A stretch of DNA of 64,000 bases from Caballeronia temeraria (GTDB taxonomy: Bacteria > Pseudomonadota > Gammaproteobacteria > Burkholderiales > Burkholderiaceae): NCBI RefSeq assembly GCF_001544795.2, contig NZ_FCOI02000015.1, positions 1-64,000 of the forward strand. Direction: 5' to 3'. Positions 56,159-64,000 of this stretch are shown one piece after another. The notes beneath the pieces were generated by a model. The model ran no database searches. It saw nothing but the letters and a program-made list of their open reading frames with translations, and was not told the DNA's origin. A program made the position numbers and the translations under genes. Numbering within the stretch: the first letter of the stretch is position 1; the number at the start of each line of letters is the position of its first letter.

Positions 56159-56787
56159 TGCATCGCGCGCCGCGTCCGCACGATCTGCTTCAGGTCACGG
56201 CCGGCGCCGTCTCTTTCGCCGATGCGCCCGCGTGGGTCGCGGCCTCGCTCGCGCGCGCGTCGTTCGTCGTCGTGCGACGTGCGCCGCGTATCGGCGACGG
56301 GATTGCTGTCGGCGTGCGCGGCATGACGCGCGGCGAACGCTTCGGAAGCTGGATCGAGCCGAGCCGCATCGACGCGCTTCTCGCGCCCGAAGATCTGCGC
56401 ACGCGCGAGCCGGAACCCGCGCGCCGCGATCTGTCCGCGTTCGCGTTGCTGCGCGCGGTTTCGCCGATCATCGACGGATACGGCCTCGACTGGGGCCCGG
56501 CCGGCAGCGCGGGCTTCGAGCTCGCGAGCGCAATGCCGACGATCACGCGCGATAGCGATCTCGATATCGTCGTGCGCGCGCCGATGCCCTTGCCGCGCGA
56601 CGACGCGTCATCACTCTTCGATGCGCTTTCGCACGCCGCGCAGAAGGAAGGCACGCGCATCGACGTGCAGATCGAAACGCCCCACGCCGCGTTCTCGCTC
56701 GCGGAATTCGCGCGCGCCAATCTGCGCGTGATGCTGCGCCACGCCGACGGTCCGCGTCTCGTCACCGATCCGTGGGCGGCGTCGTGA
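56158..56787 (+). CDS. mdcG: Phosphoribosyl-dephospho-CoA transferase
   Basis: 209 residues. It transfers the prosthetic group precursor made by MdcB onto S25 of MdcC, first by self-adenylylation-like chemistry. The nucleotidyltransferase-type segment SDLDIVVRAPMP carries the two catalytic Asp residues; YGLDWGPAGSAGFELASAMPTIT precedes it. Start at 56158 overlaps the mdcE stop; a GTG four codons earlier is less likely. Confidence 0.92.
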   Translation: MHRAPRPHDLLQVTAGAVSFADAPAWVAASLARASFVVVRRAPRIGDGIAVGVRGMTRGERFGSWIEPSRIDALLAPEDLRTREPEPARRDLSAFALLRAVSPIIDGYGLDWGPAGSAGFELASAMPTITRDSDLDIVVRAPMPLPRDDASSLFDALSHAAQKEGTRIDVQIETPHAAFSLAEFARANLRVMLRHADGPRLVTDPWAAS

Positions 56788-57719
56788 TCGCGTATCTCTT
56801 TCCCGGGCAAGGCGCGCAAACGCCGGGCTTTTTGCATCGTCTCGGCGGCGGCGAGCGGCATCCGGCGATCGTCCGTGCATTCGACGAGGCATCGGACGTG
56901 CTCGGCGCGAACGTCCTCGAACTCGATCACGCCGATGCGCTGAAATCGACCGTCGCCGTGCAGATTGCGCTCGTCGTCGCGGGCGTGGCGGCGGCGCGCG
57001 CGCTCGCGGATGCGGGCATCGAGCCGGACAGCGTGGCGGGGCTGTCGGTCGGCGCGTACGCGGCGGCGGTCGTCAGCGGCGCGATCGCTTTCGACGATGC
57101 GCTCAAGCTCGTGCGCCTGCGCGCGAAACTGATGGAAGACGCGTATCCGCGCGGCTACGGCATGCTCGCCGTGCTCGGGCTCAACGAAAGCGAGATCGCG
57201 CGCGCGATCGCCGACAGCGGCGCCGATGCCTACATCGGCAATCTGAACGCGCCGCGTCAGATCGTCGTGTCGGGCAGCGATGCCGCGCTCGCGCAGGTCC
57301 GCGACATCGTGCTCGCGCGCGGCGCGCGCCGGGCCGAGCGGCTGTGCGTGAGCGTGCCGTCGCACTGCGTGCTGCTCGAGGACGCCGCCGAACGGCTGAT
57401 CGACGCGGCGCGCGACGTGCCGATCGACACGCCGCGCATCGCGTATGTCGGCAATCGCGGCGCGCGCGTGCTGCGCCGTGCCGATGCCATCCGCGAAGAC
57501 CTCGCCACGAACCTGCGCCATCCGGTGCGCTGGCACGATTCGACCATCGCGCTTGCCGAACTCGGCGCGAAGGTGTTCGTCGAGATGCCGCCGGGGCAGA
57601 CGCTCACCCAGCTCGCCGCCGAAGCGTTGCCGGACATCGCCTCGGTCGCGATGGACGCGGCGCCCGTCGCATCCGTGGCGGCCCGCGTTCGCGCCGCATC
57701 GCGCCGGGCGCAGGATTGA
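56784..57719 (+). CDS. mdcH: Malonyl-CoA:ACP transacylase of malonate decarboxylase
   Basis: 311 residues from the GTG at 56784, which overlaps the mdcG stop (GTGA) as do most starts in this operon; a GTG at 56772 would add four residues. FabD-like fold with FPGQGAQ at residues 6-12, nucleophile S88 in GLSVGAY and catalytic H194 in VPSHC. It loads malonyl onto MdcC from malonyl-CoA to start the cycle. Last gene of the operon. Confidence 0.94.
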   Translation: MIAYLFPGQGAQTPGFLHRLGGGERHPAIVRAFDEASDVLGANVLELDHADALKSTVAVQIALVVAGVAAARALADAGIEPDSVAGLSVGAYAAAVVSGAIAFDDALKLVRLRAKLMEDAYPRGYGMLAVLGLNESEIARAIADSGADAYIGNLNAPRQIVVSGSDAALAQVRDIVLARGARRAERLCVSVPSHCVLLEDAAERLIDAARDVPIDTPRIAYVGNRGARVLRRADAIREDLATNLRHPVRWHDSTIALAELGAKVFVEMPPGQTLTQLAAEALPDIASVAMDAAPVASVAARVRAASRRAQD

Positions 57720-57885
57720 TTCGCTTCCCGCGCGCCACTGGTTCACGTTCCGGGCTGTCATTTTCGTGCTTTCTGCCAGCAAAATCGGAATTTTCGAATA
57801 GCTTACTTGTCGACTGTCATTAGCATTTCGCGGCGTCGGTGCTTTTGCGCATCGACCACCACAATGACAATCAAAAGGTAAAAAT

Positions 57886-58644
57886 ATGACGTTCTTCCGC
57901 ATCACATTGGCGGCATCCGCCGTGGTCACGCTCGCGTCGTGCAGCAGCATGGGCAGCATGGATCCATCGCAACTGATGCAATCCGGGCAACTGGCCACTC
58001 AGGCGCTCTCGCTCAGCGATTCCGATGTCCGCACACTGTCCGACAAATCGTGCGCGGAGCTCGACAAGGAAAACAAGATCGCGCCGGCGAACAGCCCGTA
58101 CACGCAGCGCCTGAACAAGATTTCGAAGCAGCTCGGCGACAACATCAACGGCGTGCCCGTCAATTACAAGGTCTATGTGACGAAGGACGTCAACGCGTGG
58201 GCGATGGCGAACGGCTGCGTGCGCGTCTATAGCGGCCTCATGGACCTGATGAACGACGATGAAGTGCGTGGCGTCGTCGGCCATGAGATGGGCCACGTCG
58301 CGCTCGGTCACACCAAGAAGGCGATGCAGGTCGCCTACGCGACCTCGGCGGCGCGCACGGTGGCGTCGTCGGCGGGTGGCGTCGTCGGCAGCTTGTCGGC
58401 TTCGCAACTCGGCGATCTGTCGGAGAAGTTCGTCAACGCGCAGTTCTCGCAATCGCAGGAAACGGCCGCCGACGATTACTCGTTCGATTCGCAGAAGAAG
58501 AAAGGCTATGACCCGAAAGGTCTCGTGACGGCGTTTCAGAAACTCGCGAACATCGACGGCGGACAGTCGAGCATGCTGAGTTCGCATCCGGCGTCGCCGG
58601 CGCGCGCGAAGCATATCCAGGATCGGATTGCTTCGGGAAAGTAA
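57886..58644 (+). CDS. M48 family metallopeptidase lipoprotein
   Basis: 252 residues. The signal peptide ends in a lipobox LASC with C19 as the lipidated residue. The zinc motif H133-E-M-G-H137 and a downstream Glu (QETAADDYS) identify an M48 peptidase of the LoiP/YcaL/OMA1-like group involved in envelope quality control. No further membrane helices. Single gene; 166 bases from mdcH. Confidence 0.88.
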   Translation: MTFFRITLAASAVVTLASCSSMGSMDPSQLMQSGQLATQALSLSDSDVRTLSDKSCAELDKENKIAPANSPYTQRLNKISKQLGDNINGVPVNYKVYVTKDVNAWAMANGCVRVYSGLMDLMNDDEVRGVVGHEMGHVALGHTKKAMQVAYATSAARTVASSAGGVVGSLSASQLGDLSEKFVNAQFSQSQETAADDYSFDSQKKKGYDPKGLVTAFQKLANIDGGQSSMLSSHPASPARAKHIQDRIASGK

Positions 58645-58650
58645 GGACGT

Positions 58651-58681
58651 AAAAAAGCGCGAGCGGCGAACGCTCGCGCTT
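58651..58681 (-). terminator. Terminator of the beta-barrel gene (shared hairpin)
   Basis: Perfect 11-bp stem AAGCGCGAGCG / CGCTCGCGCTT (58655-58665 and 58671-58681), loop of 5. The T-run (TTTTTT) is on the minus strand, serving the gene at 58696. The M48 gene, convergent, ends 6 bases away and may use it weakly. Confidence 0.85.
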
Positions 58682-58695
58682 CGATCGCGGGACGA

Positions 58696-59247
58696 TCAGA
58701 AGAAGTAGTAATGCACGCCGGCGGTCAGGCTGTCATTACGGCGATGACCGTCCTGGTAGCTCGCGCTGTCACGGGTATATTCCGCTGCGACGCTCCAGTT
58801 TTTCGCGAACTTGTATTCGACGCCCGCGCCGTAGTGCAGACGCGTATCCGGCCACGTGCCCGTAAAGCCGATGCGCGCGTACGGCATGATGTCCGTGTTG
58901 ACCGGCATACCGAATTTCACGTCGATACCGCCGTCTTTCTTGGTCGTCGAGCCGCCGTGGAAATCCATGAAGCCTTCGAAGCCGACCACGAAACGGTCGA
59001 CATCGTAATTGACGCCGGCCACGAGGCCCGGGAAGAACGTCATGTGCGTGGAGCGCGGATTCTGACCCGTGCTCTCCGACCAGTTCAAACCGAGCTTCGC
59101 GCCGACATAGGGGCCGGCGAACTGGCTATGCGGGCCGTCGACACCCATCAATTTGAGGAGCGCCGGATCGATCGCTTCCGAATGGGCCTGCGTCGCGCAA
59201 ACCAGCGACAAGAGCGCCGGAGCAATGAGTTTTTTGATACCTGCCAT
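58696..59247 (-). CDS. Outer-membrane beta-barrel protein
   Basis: 183 residues. The signal peptide ends near residue 23 (ATQAHS). The mature part alternates hydrophobic and polar residues over eight predicted strands (AGPYVGAKLGLNW, VAGVNYDVDRFVVGFEGFMDF, MPYARIGFTG, LHYGAGVEYKFAKNWSVAAEYTRD) and ends in aromatic HYYFF, the usual C-terminal signal for insertion by BAM. OmpA/OmpW-like fold. Function unknown. Confidence 0.82.
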   Translation of the reverse strand: MAGIKKLIAPALLSLVCATQAHSEAIDPALLKLMGVDGPHSQFAGPYVGAKLGLNWSESTGQNPRSTHMTFFPGLVAGVNYDVDRFVVGFEGFMDFHGGSTTKKDGGIDVKFGMPVNTDIMPYARIGFTGTWPDTRLHYGAGVEYKFAKNWSVAAEYTRDSASYQDGHRRNDSLTAGVHYYFF

Positions 59248-59578
59248 GACTAACCTGATGAACCGTGAAAGGTGTGTTGCCCGACGGCATCAGCGCATTC
59301 GGGCAGCATCCGGACAACGAACGCTTGCGTTGCGTTACGCCATGCTTGCCTTTCGGCAAGCAACACGTGAGGTTAGTGAGCTACCAGCCGCTTCGAAAGC
59401 GGAAATCTCCTAAAGAAACGTTGCTTTTCGTCCCACAACCGCGTCCGAACGGCAAGCTTTGTTCGATCGCAATGAATCGCAATGTTTTGAAGGAGGACGA
59501 AGCAACGGACTGCGTGCCACGGGTCGACCTAGCTCTCTTGTGAGCGTGCCGACACGCAAAGTCGAAGCGAAAAAGAAA
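59248..59578. other. Non-coding region between beta-barrel gene and tRNA-Ser terminator
   Basis: About 330 bases with no convincing gene. Three small hairpins occur: TGCCCGA / TCGGGCA (59278-59284, 59299-59305) in the beta-barrel leader, TGCTTGCC / GGCAAGCA (59343-59350, 59355-59362), and CCGCTT / AAGCGG near 59390. None has a T-run. A ribosome-site-like AAGGAGG at about 59489 is followed by no ORF that resembles a known protein. No promoter could be assigned with confidence. Confidence 0.4.
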
Positions 59579-59620
59579 AACAAAAAGAAAAAGCCCCGCA
59601 AGTTTTTAACCTTGCGGGGC
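59579..59620 (-). terminator. Terminator of tRNA-Ser (and possibly lysC)
   Basis: Perfect 10-bp stem GCCCCGCAAG / CTTGCGGGGC (59593-59602 and 59611-59620), loop of 8, followed on the minus strand by TTTTTCTTTTTG. It begins 14 bases after the tRNA 3' end. Confidence 0.9.
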
Positions 59621-59634
59621 CTTTCCACTACTAC

Positions 59635-59727
59635 TGGCGGAGACGGAGGGATTCGAACCCTCGATCCAGTTTTTAGCCAGATGCTCCCTTAGCAGGGGAG
59701 TGCCTTCGACCTCTCGGCCACGTCTCC
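59635..59727 (-). tRNA. tRNA-Ser (anticodon GCT)
   Basis: 93 nt with encoded CCA. Acceptor stem GGAGACG / CGTCTCC, discriminator G, anticodon loop CTGCTAA with anticodon GCT (reads AGC/AGU), long variable arm typical of serine tRNA, and T-loop GTTCGAATC. It lies 179 bases downstream of lysC on the same strand. Confidence 0.97.
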
Positions 59728-59906
59728 CAAACTTTTCGTTGCACCGGGAGTGCAGCGCAACGAGATCGAGATAATAGCGTGTTCGCGGGCCGGGGTCAAA
59801 TTCGCATGACGATTTTTTACCAACCAATCCATTCTGGATCGCCGTGTGCCGCAAACCGCAATGGTGCAACGGCCCGCGAGCCGTCACACGCATGTCATAC
59901 AGACAA

Positions 59907-61157
59907 TCAGCCGCGATCCAGCTCGAATGCCTTGTGCAGCGCCCGTACGGCGAGCTCGGTGTACTTCTCGTCGATCAGCACCGAAATCTTGATTTCCGAA
60001 GTCGAGATCATCTGGATGTTGATGCCCTCTTCCGACAGCGTGCGGAACATCGTGCTCGCGATGCCCACGTGCGAGCGCATGCCGACACCCACCACCGACA
60101 CCTTCGACACCTTCGGGTCGCCCAGCACGGTTTCCGCCTGCACGTGCCCTTTCACCTGGTTGTTCAGGATTTCGAGCGCGCGCTGGTAATCGCCGCGGCC
60201 GACCGTGAACGTGAAATCGGTCTTGCCGTTCACGCTCTGGTTCTGGATGATCATGTCGATGTCGATGTTCGCATCGGCGACCGGCCCGAGAATCTGATAC
60301 GCGACGCCCGGCTTGTCGGGCACGCCCATGACCGCGATGCGCGCTTCGTCGCGCTGGAACGCGATGCCAGAAATCACTGCTTTTTCCATGTTCTCGTCTT
60401 CTTCAAAAGTAATCAGGGTGCCGGAGTGCATCTCGTCGGCGAGCGGCATCAGCGGATCGGTCAGGCTGGAGAGCACGCGCGTCTTCACCTGATACTTGCC
60501 CGCGAACTCCACCGAGCGGATCTGCAGCACTTTCGAGCCGAGGCTCGCCATTTCCAGCATTTCCTCGAAGGTCACGCGGTCCAGCCGGCGCGCTTCTTCC
60601 ACCACGCGCGGATCGGTCGTGTAGACGCCGTCGACGTCGGTGTAGATCAGGCACTCGTCGGCCTTCATCGCCGCAGCGATGGCGACCGCCGACGTGTCCG
60701 AGCCGCCGCGTCCGAGCGTCGCGATATGGCCTTCCGGATCGACGCCCTGGAAGCCCGTGATCACGACCACCTTGCCTGCGTCGAGATCCTTCAGGACGCG
60801 TTCGCCGTCGATCTCGCTGATGCGCGCCTTCGTGAACGCGCTGTCGGTCTTGATCGGGACTTGCCAGCCGGCATAACTCACGGCGTCGAGGCCTTCGGCA
60901 TGCAGCGCGATGGCAAGCAGCCCCACGCTCACCTGCTCGCCGGTGGAGGCAATCATGTCGAGTTCACGCGGGTCCGGATCGGCCTTGATGTCTCTCGCGA
61001 GACCGAGCAGGCGATTGGTTTCGCCGGACATTGCCGAAGGCACGACGACCATCTTGTGGCCAGCCTTGTGCCATTTGGCGACGCGCTTGGCGACGTTCTT
61101 GATGCGCTCGACCGAGCCCATCGAAGTGCCGCCGTATTTGTGTACGATGAGTGCCAT
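59907..61157 (-). CDS. lysC: Aspartate kinase
   Basis: 416 residues. First step of the lysine, threonine and methionine pathway. The kinase domain opens with KYGGTS (7-12) and includes GFQGVDPEGHIATLGRGGSDTSAVA. Two C-terminal ACT domains (about 265-340 and 345-416) bind the feedback inhibitors. The ATG at 61157 is the normal start; the frame continues upstream for 12 codons without homology. Single-gene unit; 324 bases from tilS. Confidence 0.96.
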   Translation of the reverse strand: MALIVHKYGGTSMGSVERIKNVAKRVAKWHKAGHKMVVVPSAMSGETNRLLGLARDIKADPDPRELDMIASTGEQVSVGLLAIALHAEGLDAVSYAGWQVPIKTDSAFTKARISEIDGERVLKDLDAGKVVVITGFQGVDPEGHIATLGRGGSDTSAVAIAAAMKADECLIYTDVDGVYTTDPRVVEEARRLDRVTFEEMLEMASLGSKVLQIRSVEFAGKYQVKTRVLSSLTDPLMPLADEMHSGTLITFEEDENMEKAVISGIAFQRDEARIAVMGVPDKPGVAYQILGPVADANIDIDMIIQNQSVNGKTDFTFTVGRGDYQRALEILNNQVKGHVQAETVLGDPKVSKVSVVGVGMRSHVGIASTMFRTLSEEGINIQMISTSEIKISVLIDEKYTELAVRALHKAFELDRG

Positions 61158-61481
61158 TGTCGTTCTTGAACTGGAGAGAAAACCGCGCTTCACGCGCTTT
61201 GGCGCGAGAACGCTCGAGACTCGTGCTCGATCGCTTCAGGGGATGTCGAAGCCGGCGACGATACGCGGGCGCTGCCGCACGCCCTTCGCGCTCGCAGGAT
61301 GTAATGACACGGCGCGCGGATGCGTCGTTGCGGGCGAAATCGAGTCTTTTGAACGGAGATGCCGCGCAAAAACGCGCTTGGGCGAAACGAGTTACCGTAC
61401 CCGATCGAGGCCGAAATTACAAGATGGAACGCCCGTGACGCCGATTTTACCGGCTTCGGCACCACGGTCGCCGGAAACATC
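61158..61481. other. Intergenic region upstream of lysC
   Basis: 324 bases between tilS and lysC, both on the minus strand. A possible promoter is TTGTAA (61417-61422) with TACGGT 17 bases downstream, but the -10 is weak. I looked for a lysine riboswitch-like fold or a lysine-rich leader ORF and saw neither. No tilS terminator with a T-run is evident. Confidence 0.35.
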
Positions 61482-62909
61482 CTAGGCGAGCAGGAGATCC
61501 GGCCGCCATGAAATGCGGCGCAGCGGACCGCGCGCGGCGCTCGGCGCGGCTTCGCGATTCACGCCCACATGCGGCACGAACAGCAACGCTTCGCCGATGA
61601 AAAGCAGCGGCACATCGCGCTTCCATGCCGGCACGCCGCGCTCCTGAAACAGGTTCTTGAGCGTGCGGCCCGGCGCTTCGGCCGCGACACGCATGCGCTC
61701 GCCACCCGCCCGCGAACGCGCGACGAGCGGCGCGGCGCGCAAGACGCCCTCCCCGACGACGTCATCGGCGGAAGAATCGGCCGGTTCGAACACGAACGAG
61801 CCGCGCCATTGCGGCAGACGCCAGACTTCTTCGCCCTGCCATCGCAGTTCCGTCGCGGCTTTGGGCGCGAGCGCGCCTTCGTCGAGATCGGGTGCATAGG
61901 CGCTATCGCCCGGTTCCCAGAACAGCAGATTGCGATAGACGCGCAGGCTATGTCCCGCATGATCGACGCGCAGCGCGTGGCCATCGCGCGCGGCGGCGGC
62001 ATCGCGTAGCTGGCGCAGCATATCGGCGATACGCGCCGTCGATGCCGCCAGCAAACCGCGCGAGCGAATCCAGAAACGCATGAGGTTGATCGCGCGTTCG
62101 TCGTCGAGTGCGAGGACCGCGTCGAGCATGAGCGCGCCCGCTTCATCCGCGCTTTGGGCGTGTTCGAGATCGATGCGCGCGAGCTGATCCAGCAGCCGCT
62201 GCGCCGACGCGGCATGCGATGCCGTTCGCGCGAGCGCATCGCGAAAACCGGGAAAGTGGACCGCGAGCATCGGCAGCACGTCGTGGCGCAGCGCGTTGCG
62301 CGAATAGCGCGTGTCGGCGTTGGATTCGTCGTCGATCCAGCTCAGATCGCGCTCGTGTGCGTATTGCTCGAGTTGCGCGCGCAGCAAACGCAACAGCGGA
62401 CGCAGACGCGGCACCGCGCCATCCGCGCGCTGCGGCGCCATCGCCGCGAGGCCTGCGACGCCCGCGCCGCGCAGCAGTTGCAGCAGCACGGTTTCCGCTT
62501 GATCGTCAGCGTGATGCGCAATCAGGAGTGCCGCCGCGCCGTGCGCGTCGCAGAGTTCGTCGAGCGCGCGATAACGTGCGTCGCGCGCCGCCGCTTCGAG
62601 ACTTTCGCCGCCCGCGCGGGTCACATCGACATGACGCGCGTCGAAACGCACATCGAGCGACGCCGCGAAGCGCTCGCAATGCGCCGCCCACGCGTTCGCG
62701 TTCGGGCTCAGACCGTGATGAATGTGCAGCGCGACGACCCGTTGCGCGCCGAAGCAACACACGGCCGCGTCGAGCAGCGCGGTCGAGTCGAGTCCGCCGC
62801 TCAGGGCGACCGCAAGCAGTGAAGCCGGGGGAAGATCCGCACCCAAAACCGCCGCGCGCACCGCCTCGAAGACGAGGCGGCCGGCGGGAGTTTCGTTGTC
62901 GAATGTCAC
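61482..62909 (-). CDS. tilS: tRNA(Ile)-lysidine synthase
   Basis: 475 residues. It converts C34 of tRNA-Ile2 (CAU) to lysidine using ATP and lysine, so that AUA is read as Ile. The PP-loop SGGLDS is at 37-42. The catalytic LIAHHADDQAETVLLQLLRGAG block and the WIDDESNADTRYSRNALRHDVLP block are typical. C-terminal substrate-binding domains follow. 37 bases after accA, in the conserved accA-tilS pair. Confidence 0.95.
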   Translation of the reverse strand: MTFDNETPAGRLVFEAVRAAVLGADLPPASLLAVALSGGLDSTALLDAAVCCFGAQRVVALHIHHGLSPNANAWAAHCERFAASLDVRFDARHVDVTRAGGESLEAAARDARYRALDELCDAHGAAALLIAHHADDQAETVLLQLLRGAGVAGLAAMAPQRADGAVPRLRPLLRLLRAQLEQYAHERDLSWIDDESNADTRYSRNALRHDVLPMLAVHFPGFRDALARTASHAASAQRLLDQLARIDLEHAQSADEAGALMLDAVLALDDERAINLMRFWIRSRGLLAASTARIADMLRQLRDAAAARDGHALRVDHAGHSLRVYRNLLFWEPGDSAYAPDLDEGALAPKAATELRWQGEEVWRLPQWRGSFVFEPADSSADDVVGEGVLRAAPLVARSRAGGERMRVAAEAPGRTLKNLFQERGVPAWKRDVPLLFIGEALLFVPHVGVNREAAPSAARGPLRRISWRPDLLLA

Positions 62910-62946
62910 GAGAATTCGTGATGGATGAGATGACGAAGATGCCGGA

Positions 62947-63918
62947 TTACGCGCCCGGCAGCGATTCCTTGAACTTGCCGTAAGCCATCAGCTTTTCGAA
63001 GCGGCGTTCGCGCAAGTCGTTGACGCTCATGCCCTGGAACTGGCGCAGCGAATCGGCGAGTGCGCGGCGCAGAAGCGCGGCCATGCCCTTCGCGTCTCGA
63101 TGCGCGCCGCCGAGCGGCTCGTTCACGATCTTGTCGATGAGACCCAGCGCCTTCAACCGATGCGCCGTGAGGCCGAGCGCTTCGGCCGCTTCCGGCGCCT
63201 TCGCCGCGCTCTTCCACAGGATCGACGCGCAGCCTTCCGGCGAAATGACCGAGTACGTGGAGAACTGCAGCATCATCACGGTGTCCGCGACGGCGATCGC
63301 GAGCGCGCCGCCCGAGCCGCCTTCGCCGATGATCGTCGTGATGATCGGCGTCTTGAGCTCGGCCATCACATACAGATTGCGGCCGATGGCTTCCGACTGC
63401 CCGCGCTCTTCCGCGCCGATGCCCGGATACGCGCCCGGCGTATCGACGAACGTGAAAATGGGCAGCGCGAACTTCTCGGCGGTGCGCATCAGACGCTCGG
63501 CCTTGCGATAGCCTTCCGGGCGCGGCATGCCGAAGTTGCGCAGCGCGCGTTCCTTCGTGTCGCGGCCCTTCTGATGGCCGATCACCATGCACGGCTGGCC
63601 ATTGAAGCGCGCGAAGCCGCCGACGATCGCGAGGTCGTCGGCGTATGCGCGGTCGCCATGCAATTCGTGGAAATCGGTGAAAAGCTCGCTCACGTAGTCG
63701 AGCGTGTACGGACGCTGCGGGTGACGCGCAATCTGCGACACCTGCCACGGCGACAGATTCGCGTAGAGATCCTTCGTGAGCTGCTGGCTCTTCTTCGACA
63801 GCCGATCGATTTCTTCCGAAATATCGACAGCGGAATCGTCCTGAACGAAGCGGAGTTCTTCGATCTTCGCTTCGAGTTCAGCGATCGGCTGCTCGAAATC
63901 CAGAAACGTGGTCTTCAT
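62947..63918 (-). CDS. accA: Acetyl-CoA carboxylase carboxyltransferase subunit alpha
   Basis: 323 residues, full length. With AccD it transfers the carboxyl group from biotin to acetyl-CoA to form malonyl-CoA. Blocks FTDFHELHGDRAYADDLAIVGG, GRDTKERALRNFGMPRPEGYRKA and PIFTFVDTPGAYPGIGAEERGQ are diagnostic. The ATG at 63918 (MKTTFLDFEQPI) is preferred over an in-frame start seven codons upstream; AGGA lies 10 bases before it. First gene of the accA-tilS pair. The last 80 bases of the window hold only its upstream region. Confidence 0.97.
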   Translation of the reverse strand: MKTTFLDFEQPIAELEAKIEELRFVQDDSAVDISEEIDRLSKKSQQLTKDLYANLSPWQVSQIARHPQRPYTLDYVSELFTDFHELHGDRAYADDLAIVGGFARFNGQPCMVIGHQKGRDTKERALRNFGMPRPEGYRKAERLMRTAEKFALPIFTFVDTPGAYPGIGAEERGQSEAIGRNLYVMAELKTPIITTIIGEGGSGGALAIAVADTVMMLQFSTYSVISPEGCASILWKSAAKAPEAAEALGLTAHRLKALGLIDKIVNEPLGGAHRDAKGMAALLRRALADSLRQFQGMSVNDLRERRFEKLMAYGKFKESLPGA

Positions 63919-64000
63919 ATGTTCGAGTCCTAGGAACATCGGGCAGCGCGTATTCTAACCGCGTCCGTCCCTCAAAAATTCGCGCGCGAACTATCGATTA

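Noticed and set aside
61158..61481. Lysine riboswitch or leader peptide for lysC
   Set aside because: No lysine-rich mini-ORF, no terminator hairpin with T-run and no fold recognisable as a lysine aptamer.

Overview
The window is a GC-rich chromosomal segment from a beta-proteobacterium of the family Burkholderiaceae, most like Burkholderia, Paraburkholderia or Caballeronia. The assignment rests on gene order (rpsO, pnp, quinone oxidoreductase, tpiA, secG, tRNA-Leu, nuoA-N, a DUF2818 gene, all on the minus strand), on separate nuoC and nuoD genes, and on several small families common in this group (DUF2863, DUF1178, DUF2818, BspC-like). No phage, insertion sequence, integrase or CRISPR array is visible, and composition looks uniform. 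This is mostly core chromosome plus a few catabolic islands.

Layout. The left edge (1-169) is the promoter and antiterminator leader of a ribosomal RNA operon transcribed leftward out of the window. Bases 461-6753 carry mixed genes: a DUF2863 protein, an orphan LuxR-type regulator with a degenerate receiver, a CbiM-like membrane protein, a BspC-like secreted protein, a cytosolic-carboxypeptidase-like M14 peptidase, yaaA and a lone PIN-domain protein. Bases 6799-13419 form one tightly packed acyl-CoA catabolic operon (aminotransferase, 3-hydroxyacyl-CoA dehydrogenase, PaaG-like hydratase/isomerase, histidine phosphatase, APH-type kinase, acyl-CoA dehydrogenase). It meets a convergent MaoC hydratase gene, which is coupled to the relic of a second acyl-CoA dehydrogenase. 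Bases 15429-30748 hold the full 14-gene respiratory complex I operon, followed upstream by tRNA-Leu, secG, tpiA, a quinone oxidoreductase, pnp and rpsO.

Bases 36682-48146 contain a lone amino-acid-binding protein, a lipoprotein, leuA behind what looks like a previously unannotated leucine leader peptide, an NlpC/P60 hydrolase, the yejABEF peptide transporter and fabI. Two tandem paralogues for small exported Pro/His-rich proteins follow. Bases 49420-57719 are a malonate-use island: an MFS transporter diverging from a GntR regulator and the complete malonate decarboxylase operon mdcABCDEGH. The right end carries an M48 lipoprotein protease, an outer-membrane beta-barrel protein, tRNA-Ser, lysC, tilS and accA.

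The most interesting items are: (i) a 28-codon leaderless ORF with four rare CTA leucine codons placed exactly at the predicted leuA transcription start; (ii) adjacent, translationally coupled kinase and acyl-CoA dehydrogenase genes that resemble a split version of the kinase-dehydrogenase pairs used for 4-hydroxy acids; (iii) the broken acyl-CoA dehydrogenase that still feeds translation into maoC; (iv) the rearranged malonate locus with fully overlapping divergent -10 elements.
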